A stretch of DNA of 64,000 nt from Chloroflexi bacterium 44-23. Lineage in GTDB: Bacteria; Chloroflexota; Anaerolineae; Anaerolineales; Anaerolineaceae. This document shows, in pieces, positions 35,148 through 44,230 of this stretch. A program made the translations under genes and the position numbers. The DNA lies in assembly GCA_001899005.1 (NCBI GenBank), contig MKUW01000001.1, positions 62,001 to 126,000 of the forward strand. The letters are read 5' to 3'. Under the pieces are notes generated by a model. That model was given only the letters and a program-made list of their open reading frames with translations. It made no database searches and had not been told where the DNA came from. Positions within the stretch are counted from its first letter, which is position 1. Every line of letters starts with the position of its first letter.

Positions 35148-35261
35148 TTTTTGTATGGAATATTCAATTATTGTCAGGCGAAAAATCATTTTATAGAGCC
35201 TAAATAAACCGATCAGCTATTCGTGCGAAGGATTCGTGATTAAATATCTCTACCTTTCAGC

Positions 35262-36227
35262 TTACAGCAATCCCCATTGCTTACGCAAAGAATCAAACAC
35301 CTGTGCACAGGCAATCGTGTCCTTCCAGGGAATCAGGTTGCTTTCAATTTTGCCCTGGCGGTAAAGATCGGCACAGTGGCGGATCTGGTGTACAAATCCA
35401 TCTTCCTCCAAATCAACAAAGCTGTCAATTAATTGGTGCTGACTGTTGTAATGCTTACAACTTTTTGGTCCACTGCTTTGGTCGAGCACAAGTGAGCCAT
35501 CAGCACCGTAAATAACAGCCTCTTCCAACGCATCGACACTGAATCCACAGCTCAGATTTGCCAGGCCGCCATTGGAAAAACGCATTGCCCAGGCAGCCGA
35601 TTGGTCAACGCCAGTCGAGCTTATTTTTGCCAGACCGCTGACCTCGATCGGTGCTTCACCCATAAGTCCAATGGCAAATCCAATCGGGTACACGCCTAGA
35701 TCAAACAAGCTGCCGCCGGCCAGCTTGGGGTCATAGAAGCGGTTATGCGGGTCATAGGGGACTTGATGATGATAATTGGCAGTGATTAATTGCGGTTCGC
35801 CAATACAGCCACTGTTGACCCATTCCTGGGCTTTTAAATAAGCCGGCTGGCAGCGAGTCCAGAGCGCTTCCATCAAAAGGGTATTATTGGCCTGAGCCAT
35901 TGCAACTAATTCTTCTGCGTCGCTGCGGGTCGTCACCATCGGTTTCTCAATTAATACCGCTTTGTGCTCTTGCAGGCACAACTTGGCAATCTCCAAATGA
36001 AAATTGTGGGTTAGCCCAATATACACTACATCAACCGCAGGGTCCCTGATCAAGTCAAGGTAGCTGTCATATGCTTTTTTTGCTCCGAATTTTTCCGCAA
36101 ACTCTTCCGAGCGAGCTTGTTCTCTGGATGCCACCGTACTCAACTCGACCCCTTCCACCAATTTCATCGCGGAAGCGAATCGTTTGGATATGTATCCCAG
36201 GCCGACCAGTCCAAATTTCACATTCAT
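35262..36227 (-). CDS. Gfo/Idh/MocA family oxidoreductase
   Basis: 321 residues. N-terminal Rossmann domain GLVGLGYISKRF with the NAD(P)-binding glycines, YIGLTHNFH and EKPMVTTRSDAEEL (the EKP motif with the catalytic Lys), then a C-terminal alpha/beta domain with GGSLFDLGVYPI. Members act on sugars, inositol or related compounds with NAD(P); substrate unknown. ATG 36227 has AGGGAA upstream. Standalone. Confidence 0.9.
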   Translation of the reverse strand: MNVKFGLVGLGYISKRFASAMKLVEGVELSTVASREQARSEEFAEKFGAKKAYDSYLDLIRDPAVDVVYIGLTHNFHLEIAKLCLQEHKAVLIEKPMVTTRSDAEELVAMAQANNTLLMEALWTRCQPAYLKAQEWVNSGCIGEPQLITANYHHQVPYDPHNRFYDPKLAGGSLFDLGVYPIGFAIGLMGEAPIEVSGLAKISSTGVDQSAAWAMRFSNGGLANLSCGFSVDALEEAVIYGADGSLVLDQSSGPKSCKHYNSQHQLIDSFVDLEEDGFVHQIRHCADLYRQGKIESNLIPWKDTIACAQVFDSLRKQWGLL

Positions 36228-36373
36228 CCGATTATTCCCTTTCAGGTTGTGAGACGTGCGTTCTTGTGAAATTATTCTACACTTTTATCTCAGGAATTAC
36301 CTCATGTTTGTGGCAGGATCGGAAACCTTTCCCGGGTCGCGAATAAATTGTTATAATGGATTGGGAGGCAATC

Positions 36374-37369
36374 ATGAAATACGGTGATGTTTTTTCAACA
36401 TCCTGGAAGATTGTCTGGAAATTCAAAGCATTATGGATTTTCGGAATTTTATCAAGCTGCATGCGAAATGCAGGAAGCGGGGCCAGTTCGAGCGGGGGTT
36501 CCGGGGGCGGTAGCTCCAGCTTTTTTACTCCTCCGGGTATGCATACTTCACACAACGCCTCTTTTTTGTTCCAGCCAGGTCATTGGTTGCAACTCATGCA
36601 ATTGCGTCTGAATGAGCAGCCCTGGCTGATAGCGATTTTGATAATCGCTTTATTTACCTTTATCAGTGCCTTGATCGTTATCTCTTTAATTGCAGGTACT
36701 ATAGGAAGAGTCGGCGTCGCCCGCGGTGCCTGGCTGGCAGATGATGGCCGGCAAAAATTAGGTTTTTCATATCTACTAACCGAAAGTTGGCCTTATTTTT
36801 GGCGGGTTCTCTTATTGCTGCTAATGGTTGGCCTGGCAGCCTTGATTTTGATCAGCTTGCTTGTGATTCCAGTTGTGTTATTGACGATCATTAGCTTTGG
36901 CCTGATCTGGCTGTTGTTGATCCCGTTGCTTTTACCATTAGGCTTGTTATTCATCATCCTGGCACTGGCGATAAATGCATTGGTAGAGGAAGCAGTCATT
37001 GCCATTGTTGGTGAAAACCTGGGAGTTTTTGCAGCTTTGGAACGTGCCTGGAGGCTGCTATGGGAGAAACCGTTTCCACAATTGTTGATTAGTTTTTTGT
37101 TGGGGTTGCTGAAGATGGCGGTTGGGATTGTCCTGGCACTTCCACTCTTTTTGATTATGCTTCCGATCATATTTGCACTCATGTTCCAATCCGATGCAGC
37201 AACTGCTATTGGTGCCATCCTGAGCGGTGGCTCTTTCCTGATCTACCTTCCATTTATTCTGCTGGTAAGCGCCATTTTGTATGCCTATCTTGGTACAGTC
37301 TGGGCAGTTACCTTCCGCCGTCTGACCGGACGTGAAAATAAAATGGCTCAGGTAAAAGCGGGAAGGTAA
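36374..37369 (+). CDS. Unrecognised multi-pass membrane protein
   Basis: 331 residues with about six hydrophobic segments. A Gly/Ser-rich stretch (about residues 36-52) follows the first helix. No known domain is recognised beyond resemblance to uncharacterised membrane proteins with a repeated VEEAVIAIV...ALERAWRLLWE segment, as in glycerophosphodiesterase-type membrane domains. ATG 36374 with GGGAGG upstream is preferred over an upstream TGG-ATG start at 36356. Confidence 0.7.
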   Translation: MKYGDVFSTSWKIVWKFKALWIFGILSSCMRNAGSGASSSGGSGGGSSSFFTPPGMHTSHNASFLFQPGHWLQLMQLRLNEQPWLIAILIIALFTFISALIVISLIAGTIGRVGVARGAWLADDGRQKLGFSYLLTESWPYFWRVLLLLLMVGLAALILISLLVIPVVLLTIISFGLIWLLLIPLLLPLGLLFIILALAINALVEEAVIAIVGENLGVFAALERAWRLLWEKPFPQLLISFLLGLLKMAVGIVLALPLFLIMLPIIFALMFQSDAATAIGAILSGGSFLIYLPFILLVSAILYAYLGTVWAVTFRRLTGRENKMAQVKAGR

Positions 37370-37525
37370 TGAACTCAAACCAAGGGAAACGTTTTATTAA
37401 TAAACTTACCATGTTGTCATTAACTCTTTAAATGGAGCCAACGACAAAGAACTAATTACAAATAACTAATTACTAGGAACTATTTACAAGGTACTCATAT
37501 ACTATTTAGATATAATAATAAATGA

Positions 37526-37543
37526 GGGTGGGAGCTTCCACCC
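37526..37543. other. Stem-loop just upstream of the VWA/FHA gene
   Basis: GGGTGG and CCACCC enclose GAGCTT; a short TTATTTG follows. It ends 22 bp before the ATG of the next gene. It could be a weak terminator of the preceding transcript or a 5'-UTR element. Confidence 0.45.
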
Positions 37544-37565
37544 TTATTTGTTACATTTGAGGTTC

Positions 37566-39497
37566 ATGAATTCAATTAAGCGACTCCTGATTTTAATTAT
37601 TTTGCTGGTGTTTGGTCTGGTAATGGCGGTCAGCCCACTAATAACTGCACAGGCGCAATCTGCGACGGTTTTTGCCCGCATTTTGCAATTGGATTCTACC
37701 AATTTCCCTGAAATTAGTTTCATCATGGCGGCCAATCAACCGGACGGGACTTCATTTAACAGCCTTGATAAGAGCCAGGTGCGGATACAGGAAGATTCGC
37801 TGCAAATGAAGTCGGTAGATGCCCTGGAACCAATTGATGCGGGCATCCAAATCATCGTAGCCTATAACCTCGGTCCAGCTCTTTCTAAAAGCAATGCCAC
37901 CAGCGGGACGCGTTTTCAAGCCATCAATGATGCCATCATAGCCTGGGCGCAAGCCCATAAGGGGTTTTTAAAAGACGATTATAGCCTGGCCATTAACACC
38001 GGCTTACAGGCTATCCGGGTTCAAGACCAGAATGAATTTGCGCAGGTATTACAGGATCTCAAGCCGGATCTGGGAAATAACCAACCAAACCTGACCAGCT
38101 TACTACAGTCTCTTGATCTTGCCACCGACCCCAACCCGGATCCTTTAATGAAACGAGTCATCCTGTATGTCACCCCTCAATTAAATGTCACCAATATCTC
38201 AGCCATTGAAGGCCTGATCGATCGGGCAGAGAGGCAAGGGATTAAAGTATTTATCTGGTTGGTTGGACCGGCTACCGTTGAAACCAGCAATCCAAGCGTA
38301 GTAGACCCATTAAAAGAGATGACTGAACGCACAGGCGGTGCTTTTTTCCTTTATTCCGGGGAAGGCGATCTTCCGGATCCGGAAGATTATTTGCGCCCAA
38401 TGCGCAATCTCTATCGAGTCAGCTATCAATCCAAATTGAACACCATCGGAAATCATCAGCTGGTGGCGGCTATTCGGCAGGGTAGTATTGCTGTAAATTC
38501 AGCCCCTTACAGCTTCCCACTGACCATACAGCCGCCAAATATGGTCATTCTCAATCCAATATTTGACATTGAACGCGTATGGGAAAGCTCCGCAAATGGT
38601 GCCAAAGAACTGGTGCTTACTCCACAAGAAGAGCAGATTGAGTACCTGGTTGAATTTCCGGATGGCCACCAGCGGCCCATCATTGCAACTCGTTTTTATG
38701 AAAATGGAATCTTGATCAGTGAAGATAAAGCAGACCCCTTTGATAAATTTAATTGGGATTTTTCAAAATTTGATAGCACACAATCGGTCGAATTGACATT
38801 CGAAGTTGAAGACAGCCTGGGGTTGATCCAAAAATCCATTCCACAAGTCGTTAAAATCAACGTGGCAGAAAAGCCGCTCACATTTTGGCAATCGCTAATA
38901 ACCTTTCAGTTAAGCCTGCAGCGCTGGATCATCCTGGGCAGCGTGCTGGCAACTGGCAGTGTACTGGTGATTGCCGTGATACTGGCGGGCAAGCGGCGTT
39001 TTTTCTGGCAACAGCAGTCAGCAGCACGCGAACGCCATACCGATCCTTTGACCCAACCAGTGCCTGTACGCCAGGAAATATCACGCCAGTCCAGCGCTCC
39101 ACCCAGCACTTACCCTCAAATTAATGGACAGGAAGTGACTGCCTGGCTGGTGCCGCTTAACAATCTTTTTGAAGCGCTACGTGCCAAGGCGATACCATTA
39201 ATCCGTCCTGAGTTGGTCATTGGGCACGATTCGCGCCAGGCAGGCCTGGTGATTCCCTCCGCAGCTATTTCAGAAGTACACGCTCGCCTGACGCGCGATG
39301 CTCGTGGAGACTTTTGGTTGGCAGATAATAACTCAATTGCCGGAACCTGGGTCAACTACACCCCCATTTCCACACAAGCGATTCGCCTGCGGCATGGCGA
39401 TCTGGTGCATTTTGCGAAAAATGTATATCGTTTTGAGTTGTCTAACCCACCTGCAGATAGGGAAGTGCAATTAATATCGTATAATGATGAAATATGA
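37566..39497 (+). CDS. Membrane protein with VWA-like extracellular part and cytoplasmic FHA domain
   Basis: 643 residues. A signal/anchor helix at the N-terminus (LLILIILLVFGLVMAV) is followed by about 400 extracytoplasmic residues with a von Willebrand A-like section (about residues 90-300). A membrane helix lies near 452-475. After a Pro/Gln-rich linker comes an FHA domain at about 545-625 (ELVIGHDSRQAGLVIPSAAI, SEVHAR, LRHGDLVHF). FHA domains bind phosphothreonine, so this protein could read Ser/Thr kinase signals inside while sensing outside. ATG 37566 has GAGG upstream. It overlaps the PP2C gene by 4 bp. Confidence 0.82.
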   Translation: MNSIKRLLILIILLVFGLVMAVSPLITAQAQSATVFARILQLDSTNFPEISFIMAANQPDGTSFNSLDKSQVRIQEDSLQMKSVDALEPIDAGIQIIVAYNLGPALSKSNATSGTRFQAINDAIIAWAQAHKGFLKDDYSLAINTGLQAIRVQDQNEFAQVLQDLKPDLGNNQPNLTSLLQSLDLATDPNPDPLMKRVILYVTPQLNVTNISAIEGLIDRAERQGIKVFIWLVGPATVETSNPSVVDPLKEMTERTGGAFFLYSGEGDLPDPEDYLRPMRNLYRVSYQSKLNTIGNHQLVAAIRQGSIAVNSAPYSFPLTIQPPNMVILNPIFDIERVWESSANGAKELVLTPQEEQIEYLVEFPDGHQRPIIATRFYENGILISEDKADPFDKFNWDFSKFDSTQSVELTFEVEDSLGLIQKSIPQVVKINVAEKPLTFWQSLITFQLSLQRWIILGSVLATGSVLVIAVILAGKRRFFWQQQSAARERHTDPLTQPVPVRQEISRQSSAPPSTYPQINGQEVTAWLVPLNNLFEALRAKAIPLIRPELVIGHDSRQAGLVIPSAAISEVHARLTRDARGDFWLADNNSIAGTWVNYTPISTQAIRLRHGDLVHFAKNVYRFELSNPPADREVQLISYNDEI

Positions 39498-40657
39498 TTC
39501 GTGAAAAACTTTCGCGTTATCCGGTAACCGCACAGACTCATGCAGGCATGTCTGGCAAGAACAACGAAGATCGTTTTGCTGTTTCTGCCTTCCGATTGAG
39601 TCAACGCAATGGTACACCCGTTTTACTTACGGTATTGTGTGATGGCATTGGCGGGCATAAAGCCGGTGAAATTGCAGCAGAGTTGGCCGTCAACAACATC
39701 AGCCATACAATCGCAGAAAGTGATGGAAAATACCCACTCGAAGCATTGGAAAAGGGGATTCAAAAAGCCAATCTGGCGATTTTTAAAGAATCAGAAGGTG
39801 ACGCAGGCAAACAGGGTATGGGCTCTACCGTCGCCTGTGCCTGGGTAATCGGAAACCGGCTCTTTACAGCTACCGTAGGTGATTCGCGTATTTATCTGAT
39901 GCGCAACAACAGTATCCGTCAAATATCGATTGACCATACCTGGATTCAGGATGCGCTTGAAAGTGGCTTGCTGACACCCGATCAAATCCAGGGTCATCCC
40001 AACCGGCATGTAATTCGCCGTTACCTGGGAGCTCCAACACCTCCGGAAGTTGATTATCGTCAGCGCTTAGCCATCGGAGAAAGCGATCAGGATTCGCTCG
40101 AGAATCAGGGTAAACCACTGCACCCCGATGATCGCCTTCTTCTATGCAGTGACGGTCTGACCGATCTGGTCAGCGATCTTGAAATATTAAATGCCTTTGA
40201 TCAAACTGGCGATGAAGAAGCGGTCAAGAGCTTGATCGATTTGGCCAACCAACGCGGCGGCCATGACAATATCACCATTGTTACCTTTACCATACCTGCG
40301 GATATTAAGGCAGCTCCTAAAAAGAAAAAACTGCTACCCTATGGTTGTGCGCTGGCGGCAATCATCCTGGGCGTCCTGGTTGTGGCCACCTCAGCTTACT
40401 ATCTTTGGAAAGGCCTGCCCTGGTTGGATAAGACTTTAACGACCACGCCACCCGTTCAAATGACTTTAAATCCGCTCATTACCAGTGCACCGCAATCCAG
40501 TGCAACCATCAACCCCAGCCTGCCCGTAGCCACCATGACTGCTAATGCACCGGCAACACCGCAAACTTTACCAACACGCGATTTAAGTGGGAACCAGGGA
40601 TACCCCCCGCCTGATCTGGCTGAACCGCCGGCTTTTACTCCTGTCAGCTACCCATAA
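39494..40657 (+). CDS. PP2C-family serine/threonine phosphatase with C-terminal membrane anchor
   Basis: 387 residues. Residues 1-265 hold the PP2C motifs: GKNNEDRF, LCDGIGGHKAGE, GMGST, TVGDSRIY, LLCSDGLTDLV and GGHDNITIV, giving the metal-binding aspartates. One membrane helix lies at about 280-302, then a Pro/Thr-rich tail outside. It removes phosphate from Ser/Thr residues. The ATGA overlap with the FHA gene shows translational coupling, so both probably act in one membrane phosphosignalling unit. No kinase gene is in the window. Confidence 0.9.
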   Translation: MIREKLSRYPVTAQTHAGMSGKNNEDRFAVSAFRLSQRNGTPVLLTVLCDGIGGHKAGEIAAELAVNNISHTIAESDGKYPLEALEKGIQKANLAIFKESEGDAGKQGMGSTVACAWVIGNRLFTATVGDSRIYLMRNNSIRQISIDHTWIQDALESGLLTPDQIQGHPNRHVIRRYLGAPTPPEVDYRQRLAIGESDQDSLENQGKPLHPDDRLLLCSDGLTDLVSDLEILNAFDQTGDEEAVKSLIDLANQRGGHDNITIVTFTIPADIKAAPKKKKLLPYGCALAAIILGVLVVATSAYYLWKGLPWLDKTLTTTPPVQMTLNPLITSAPQSSATINPSLPVATMTANAPATPQTLPTRDLSGNQGYPPPDLAEPPAFTPVSYP

Positions 40658-40750
40658 CTGAAACTGGTTATGGTCGCCAAATGGAAGAAGAATTCCATAC
40701 ATAATCCAGATGAAGACACATTCTGAACCACATCTCAGGAGCAACCAGCC

Positions 40751-41296
40751 ATGAATGCAATTATCAGTCTTTTGCCATTGCCCTTTGCAGACAGGGTCAA
40801 AGACACCTGGCAAGAGCTTGAAACTAGATTCGGCCTGATTGGGATTCAGAGAGCTCCTTACCCGCATTTTTCATGGCAAGGAGCTGAACGATATGAGCAA
40901 CAGGGCTTGCTTTTAACGCTGCAAACCATCGCCAACATGATCGAACCTTTTGCCATTCAGACAGGTGGAGTCAGATACTTTGCCGGCGAAATGCCGGTCG
41001 TTTTTATTGAGGTGATTAAGACGCCACAGCTCGCCCGTCTGCACCAACAGATCTGGAATGCCACCCGCCCTTTGAGCACAACCTTTAATCCATACTATGC
41101 GCCTCAGCAATGGCAACCTCATATCACGCTGGCTATGGGAGATCTACCTATGGAAATGCTTCCAAAAGTGTTGGCATGGCTGCAACCGCAAGAATTTTCC
41201 TGGCAAATTGATATTGAACAGTTTAGCTACTACCAGGAAAGCAACAATCAAGCCGGTCAGCTAACCCATCATTTCGCATTTAAGCACCAGATTTGA
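40751..41296 (+). CDS. 2H phosphoesterase (2'-5' RNA ligase family)
   Basis: 181 residues with two HxS/T-type motifs, PHFSW near residue 38 and PHITLAMG near residue 120, the signature of the 2H phosphoesterase superfamily. The first motif has Ser in place of the more common Thr, an accepted variant. Members hydrolyse 2'-5' or cyclic phosphodiester bonds in RNA or nucleotides. ATG 40751 has AGGAG upstream. Confidence 0.78.
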   Translation: MNAIISLLPLPFADRVKDTWQELETRFGLIGIQRAPYPHFSWQGAERYEQQGLLLTLQTIANMIEPFAIQTGGVRYFAGEMPVVFIEVIKTPQLARLHQQIWNATRPLSTTFNPYYAPQQWQPHITLAMGDLPMEMLPKVLAWLQPQEFSWQIDIEQFSYYQESNNQAGQLTHHFAFKHQI

Positions 41297-41624
41297 GCGA
41301 CTTTCGACCAAGTTTATAAGACTTCTATTTTTTTTGCGATTATGGTATTTTTACAGAAATTAGGGACAGAGTATTTTTTGTTAGGGCAACCACCCGCCTA
41401 AAAATAACCCCCAATCCCGCTTTATTGGAAAATTACAGATCATGTAATATTATGCACAGTTGTACGTTATAACTATCAGGCACATTTTCAATTCTCTTGT
41501 TACAATGAACTTGGACGGCAAATTAAGAATTGGAACTTAATTGGAACTTTGTGAAAGAGTACAACGTCTTAGTTAGAGAGACCGCGGAACATTTTAACGC
41601 GGACTAAAACAAAAGGAGATATAA

Positions 41625-42407
41625 ATGTCTACCATTCTAAAATCAAAAAAATATCGTTTGTTAGCTATATTTATAGTACTGGCAATGTTACTCACGACAG
41701 TCCCCAGAACTGTGGTTGCTGCCGATGGGTTCCGAATCAATATCGTCGCTGTAAAAAAAGACAGCCAGATTGTGGTTGAAGCGATCAACTTGCCTGCGAA
41801 TCAAACCTGGACCGTGCGGGTAGGTACCTACTACGGCTTCCGACATGATGCTGTGACAGTTGATACGTTCAAATCCGATAAGGGCGGTACATTCCGTTTT
41901 ATCGTCAAACTTCCCGCAGTTGTTCAAGGATCTGATTGGATCTCGGTGCGCCTTGATAGCGATAAAAGTTATCATGTCTATAACGCCTTCTACAATATGG
42001 ATCGTGGCGATGCCACCACCACCGGCCCACAACCGACGACTTCGCCAACCACGGGAACAGCCACCCCGGTACCGGTTGCTAACTCTTGCACGGTTCTATC
42101 TGTTACCAAAACAGCGCCCAACCCAATGGGTACCTATTACGACTTTGACACCGTTTGGGAAGTAAAGAATACCAGCAATAAGACCTGGGAACTCTCAACT
42201 GTGGATTACAAGTATATAAACGGCACCAAGTTGCATATCTACGAGAGTTCTTATGATCTGAATACCGTCGTCAAACCCGGAGAAAAGGTTAACATTCGCG
42301 TCGACATGAATGCACCCGCCCTGCCCGGTACGTATATCTCGAATTGGGCAATGGTCGAGGGTAATACGGTTCTGTGCTACCTGCCGGTTTCGATTAACGT
42401 AAGGTAA
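41625..42407 (+). CDS. Secreted NBR1-Ig-like domain protein
   Basis: 260 residues. A signal peptide (LLAIFIVLAMLLTTVPRTVVA, about residues 12-32) is followed by an N-terminal beta domain, a Thr/Pro linker (about 125-150), then an NBR1-Ig-like domain (FDTVWEVKNTSNKTWELSTV, ...VKPGEKVNIRVDMNAPALPG, ...WAMVEGN). Such domains are frequent in secreted Anaerolineae proteins, probably for binding or adhesion. AAAGGAG lies upstream, and a strong terminator follows. Confidence 0.82.
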   Translation: MSTILKSKKYRLLAIFIVLAMLLTTVPRTVVAADGFRINIVAVKKDSQIVVEAINLPANQTWTVRVGTYYGFRHDAVTVDTFKSDKGGTFRFIVKLPAVVQGSDWISVRLDSDKSYHVYNAFYNMDRGDATTTGPQPTTSPTTGTATPVPVANSCTVLSVTKTAPNPMGTYYDFDTVWEVKNTSNKTWELSTVDYKYINGTKLHIYESSYDLNTVVKPGEKVNIRVDMNAPALPGTYISNWAMVEGNTVLCYLPVSINVR

Positions 42408-42442
42408 TTAGTCGAGAATTAAGTGATTAATTTTATGTAAGG

Positions 42443-42478
42443 AACAGCTCCCCAGGAAAATGGGGAGTTGTTTTTTTT
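42443..42478 (+). terminator. Intrinsic terminator after the NBR1-Ig gene
   Basis: AACAGCTCCCC and GGGGAGTTGTT form a stem with one G-U pair around AGGAAAAT, followed by eight T. It lies 36 bp after the stop codon and is canonical for plus-strand termination. Confidence 0.9.
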
Positions 42479-42542
42479 GGGTGTAATGAGGTGTGATAAA
42501 GTGTAATGAGGGATAAGTAATGGGTAAAGAGGGAACCAAAGG

Positions 42543-42655
42543 GTGATTTGTTGATTGGTTGGTTGGTTGCTTTGTTATTAGTGATTTGTTGATTGGTTGG
42601 TTGGTTGCTTTGTTATTAGTGATTTGTTGATTGGTTGGCTGGTTGATTGGTTGGT
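42543..42655. repeat. 38-bp tandem repeat, about three copies
   Basis: Two identical 38-bp units (42543-42580 and 42581-42618) built of TTGATTGGTTGG-type motifs, then a third degenerate unit. The reverse-complement motif (AATCAACCA) occurs as scattered remnants near 8050-8080 and 23325-23365. Confidence 0.85.
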
Positions 42656-42739
42656 GGTAATCTACTCTCTCCATTTTATGTTTGATCCAGATGCCCTATT
42701 TTTGACTCGTGATCCAGCCCAAATCTGAGCTTGTTAAGC

Positions 42740-43438
42740 AAATCGTTCCTAGCCGAGATTGAGGGACTTTCAGTCGAGCCGACCATTTGCAGGATCGTCT
42801 TTTTAATCATAGTTCTTAAGCTCGGATTGGGGAATAAATATACATTTTTATCCCAAATCGTTCCTAGCCGAGATTGAGGGACTTTCAGTCGAGCCGACCA
42901 TTTGCAAGATCATCTTTTTAATCATGGTTCTCAAGCTCGGATTGGGGAATTAACATATATCCCGAATCCGAGCTAGGAAACAGCTTTTAGGTGGGCTTAA
43001 TTTTCCCATTCTATTTCTTGTTATCGCCCCAATCTCGGCTTCGAGATGTGTGTGCGATTCTAGATTTTGTGGGATTTTAAGATGGTGTTAAGCAAATCGT
43101 TCCTAGCCAAGATTGGGGGACTTTCATTCCAGCCGACCATTTGCAAGATCGTCTTTTTAATCATGGTTCTCAAGCTCGGATTGGGGAATTAACATACTTT
43201 TTTATCCCAAATCGTTCCTAGCCGAGATTGAGGGACTTTCATTCCAGCCGACCATTTGCAGGATCGTCTTTTTAATCATAGTTCTCAAGCTCGGATTGGG
43301 GAATTAACATACATTTTTATCCCAAATCGTTCCTGGCCGAGATTGAGGGACTTTCATTCCAGCCGACCATTTGCAAGATCGTCTTTTTAATCACGGTTCT
43401 CAAGCTCGGATTGGGTCTTATAAACCTTATTACCGTCC
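42740..43438. repeat. Array of five 115-bp repeats
   Basis: Units start at 42740, 42855, 43094, 43209 and 43324 with AAATCGTTCCT(A/G)GCC. The period is exactly 115 bp except for a 124-bp insertion between units 2 and 3. Internal landmarks are AGATTGAGGGACTTTCA, GCCGACCATTTGCA, GATCGTCTTTTTAATCA and GTTCTCAAGCTCGGATTGGG. Units 1-2 share CAGTCGAGCC, units 3-5 share CATTCCAGCC. No open frame spans the array. CTCGGATTGGG at one unit's end can pair with CCCAAAT...CCGAG at the next unit's start. Confidence 0.92.
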
Positions 43439-43696
43439 CAATCTGAGCTCAGAATTTTGATTCCAGCGAGAAACCAAATTTGAAGTTAGGAATCTTTTTT
43501 CGTGCAGGAATCGTAAAAGAGTCAATGGACTTTCCTGTAAACCTTGTTCGAAACGATCCGCTGCCCACTCGCGCGCGAAGCGCGCAAAGCAAGCGGCTAC
43601 CCGTCACCTGTTAAAATGTAATAGAATCACTTCAAGTACGTTGTAACTGTTAATTCGAACCTTTGCTGCAAAATATCATTCCACTGGGGAGGTGTA
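43439..43696. other. Intergenic leader of the ECF sigma factor gene
   Basis: 258 bp between the 115-bp array and the sigma factor. It contains a GC-rich GCGCGCGAAGCGCGC palindrome near 43573 and presumably the sigma gene's promoter. No gene is visible. Confidence 0.5.
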
Positions 43697-44230
43697 ATGC
43701 GGTCAGAACTACAGCAAGCAGGCAGCGATCCGAAGGCCTTTACCGAACTTTATCAAACTTATTTCCGGCGTGTATATCAGTATATGCGCTACCGCTGCGA
43801 TAACGATGCCTGTGCAGAAGACCTGACTGCTCTTGTTTTCGAACGGATTTTGCGTAACTTGCAGCGTTATCAGCAGGGAGAAACCCCAATCGACGCCTGG
43901 ATCTTCAAAATAACCGCTAATTGCTTCACCGATTGGTACCGTCGCCAAAAAAAGATCGTTTGGCTGCCGTGGCATCTTTTTCAACAACGACCGGCCGGGC
44001 AGGCCGCTCCTGAGGATCAGCTTCTAAAGCAAGAGCAAAATCGTGAACTGCACGCTGCTTTGGAAGAACTCACAGAACGTGAACGCAATCTAATCGCCTG
44101 GCGCTTCGGTGCATGCCTGAACAATCGTCAGATCGCAGACATTACCCACCTCAGTGAGCAAAATGTGGCAGTTATCATTTTTCGGGCGTTACGTAAATTG
44201 AAAGAAAAGGTGCAGCATGAATCTATCTGA
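43697..44230 (+). CDS. ECF-type RNA polymerase sigma factor
   Basis: 177 residues with sigma region 2 (FTELYQTYFRRVYQYMRYRC...AEDLTALVFERILRNL...IDAWIFKITANCFTDWYRRQ) and region 4 (LTERERNLIAWRFGACLNNR, QIADITHLSEQNVAVIIFRA). It redirects RNA polymerase to a stress or envelope regulon. ATG 43697 is preceded by GGGGAGG. The next gene starts inside its 3' end (14-bp overlap) and encodes a membrane protein that is probably its anti-sigma or sensor. Confidence 0.9.
   Translation: MRSELQQAGSDPKAFTELYQTYFRRVYQYMRYRCDNDACAEDLTALVFERILRNLQRYQQGETPIDAWIFKITANCFTDWYRRQKKIVWLPWHLFQQRPAGQAAPEDQLLKQEQNRELHAALEELTERERNLIAWRFGACLNNRQIADITHLSEQNVAVIIFRALRKLKEKVQHESI

Noticed and set aside
41450..41462. Single DnaA box TTATGCACA upstream of the NBR1-Ig gene
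   Set aside because: An isolated 9-bp match is expected by chance in 64 kb and has no clustered neighbours.
42740..43438. CRISPR array
   Set aside because: Units are 115 bp and nearly identical throughout, with no alternation of short repeats and unique spacers, and there are no cas genes.
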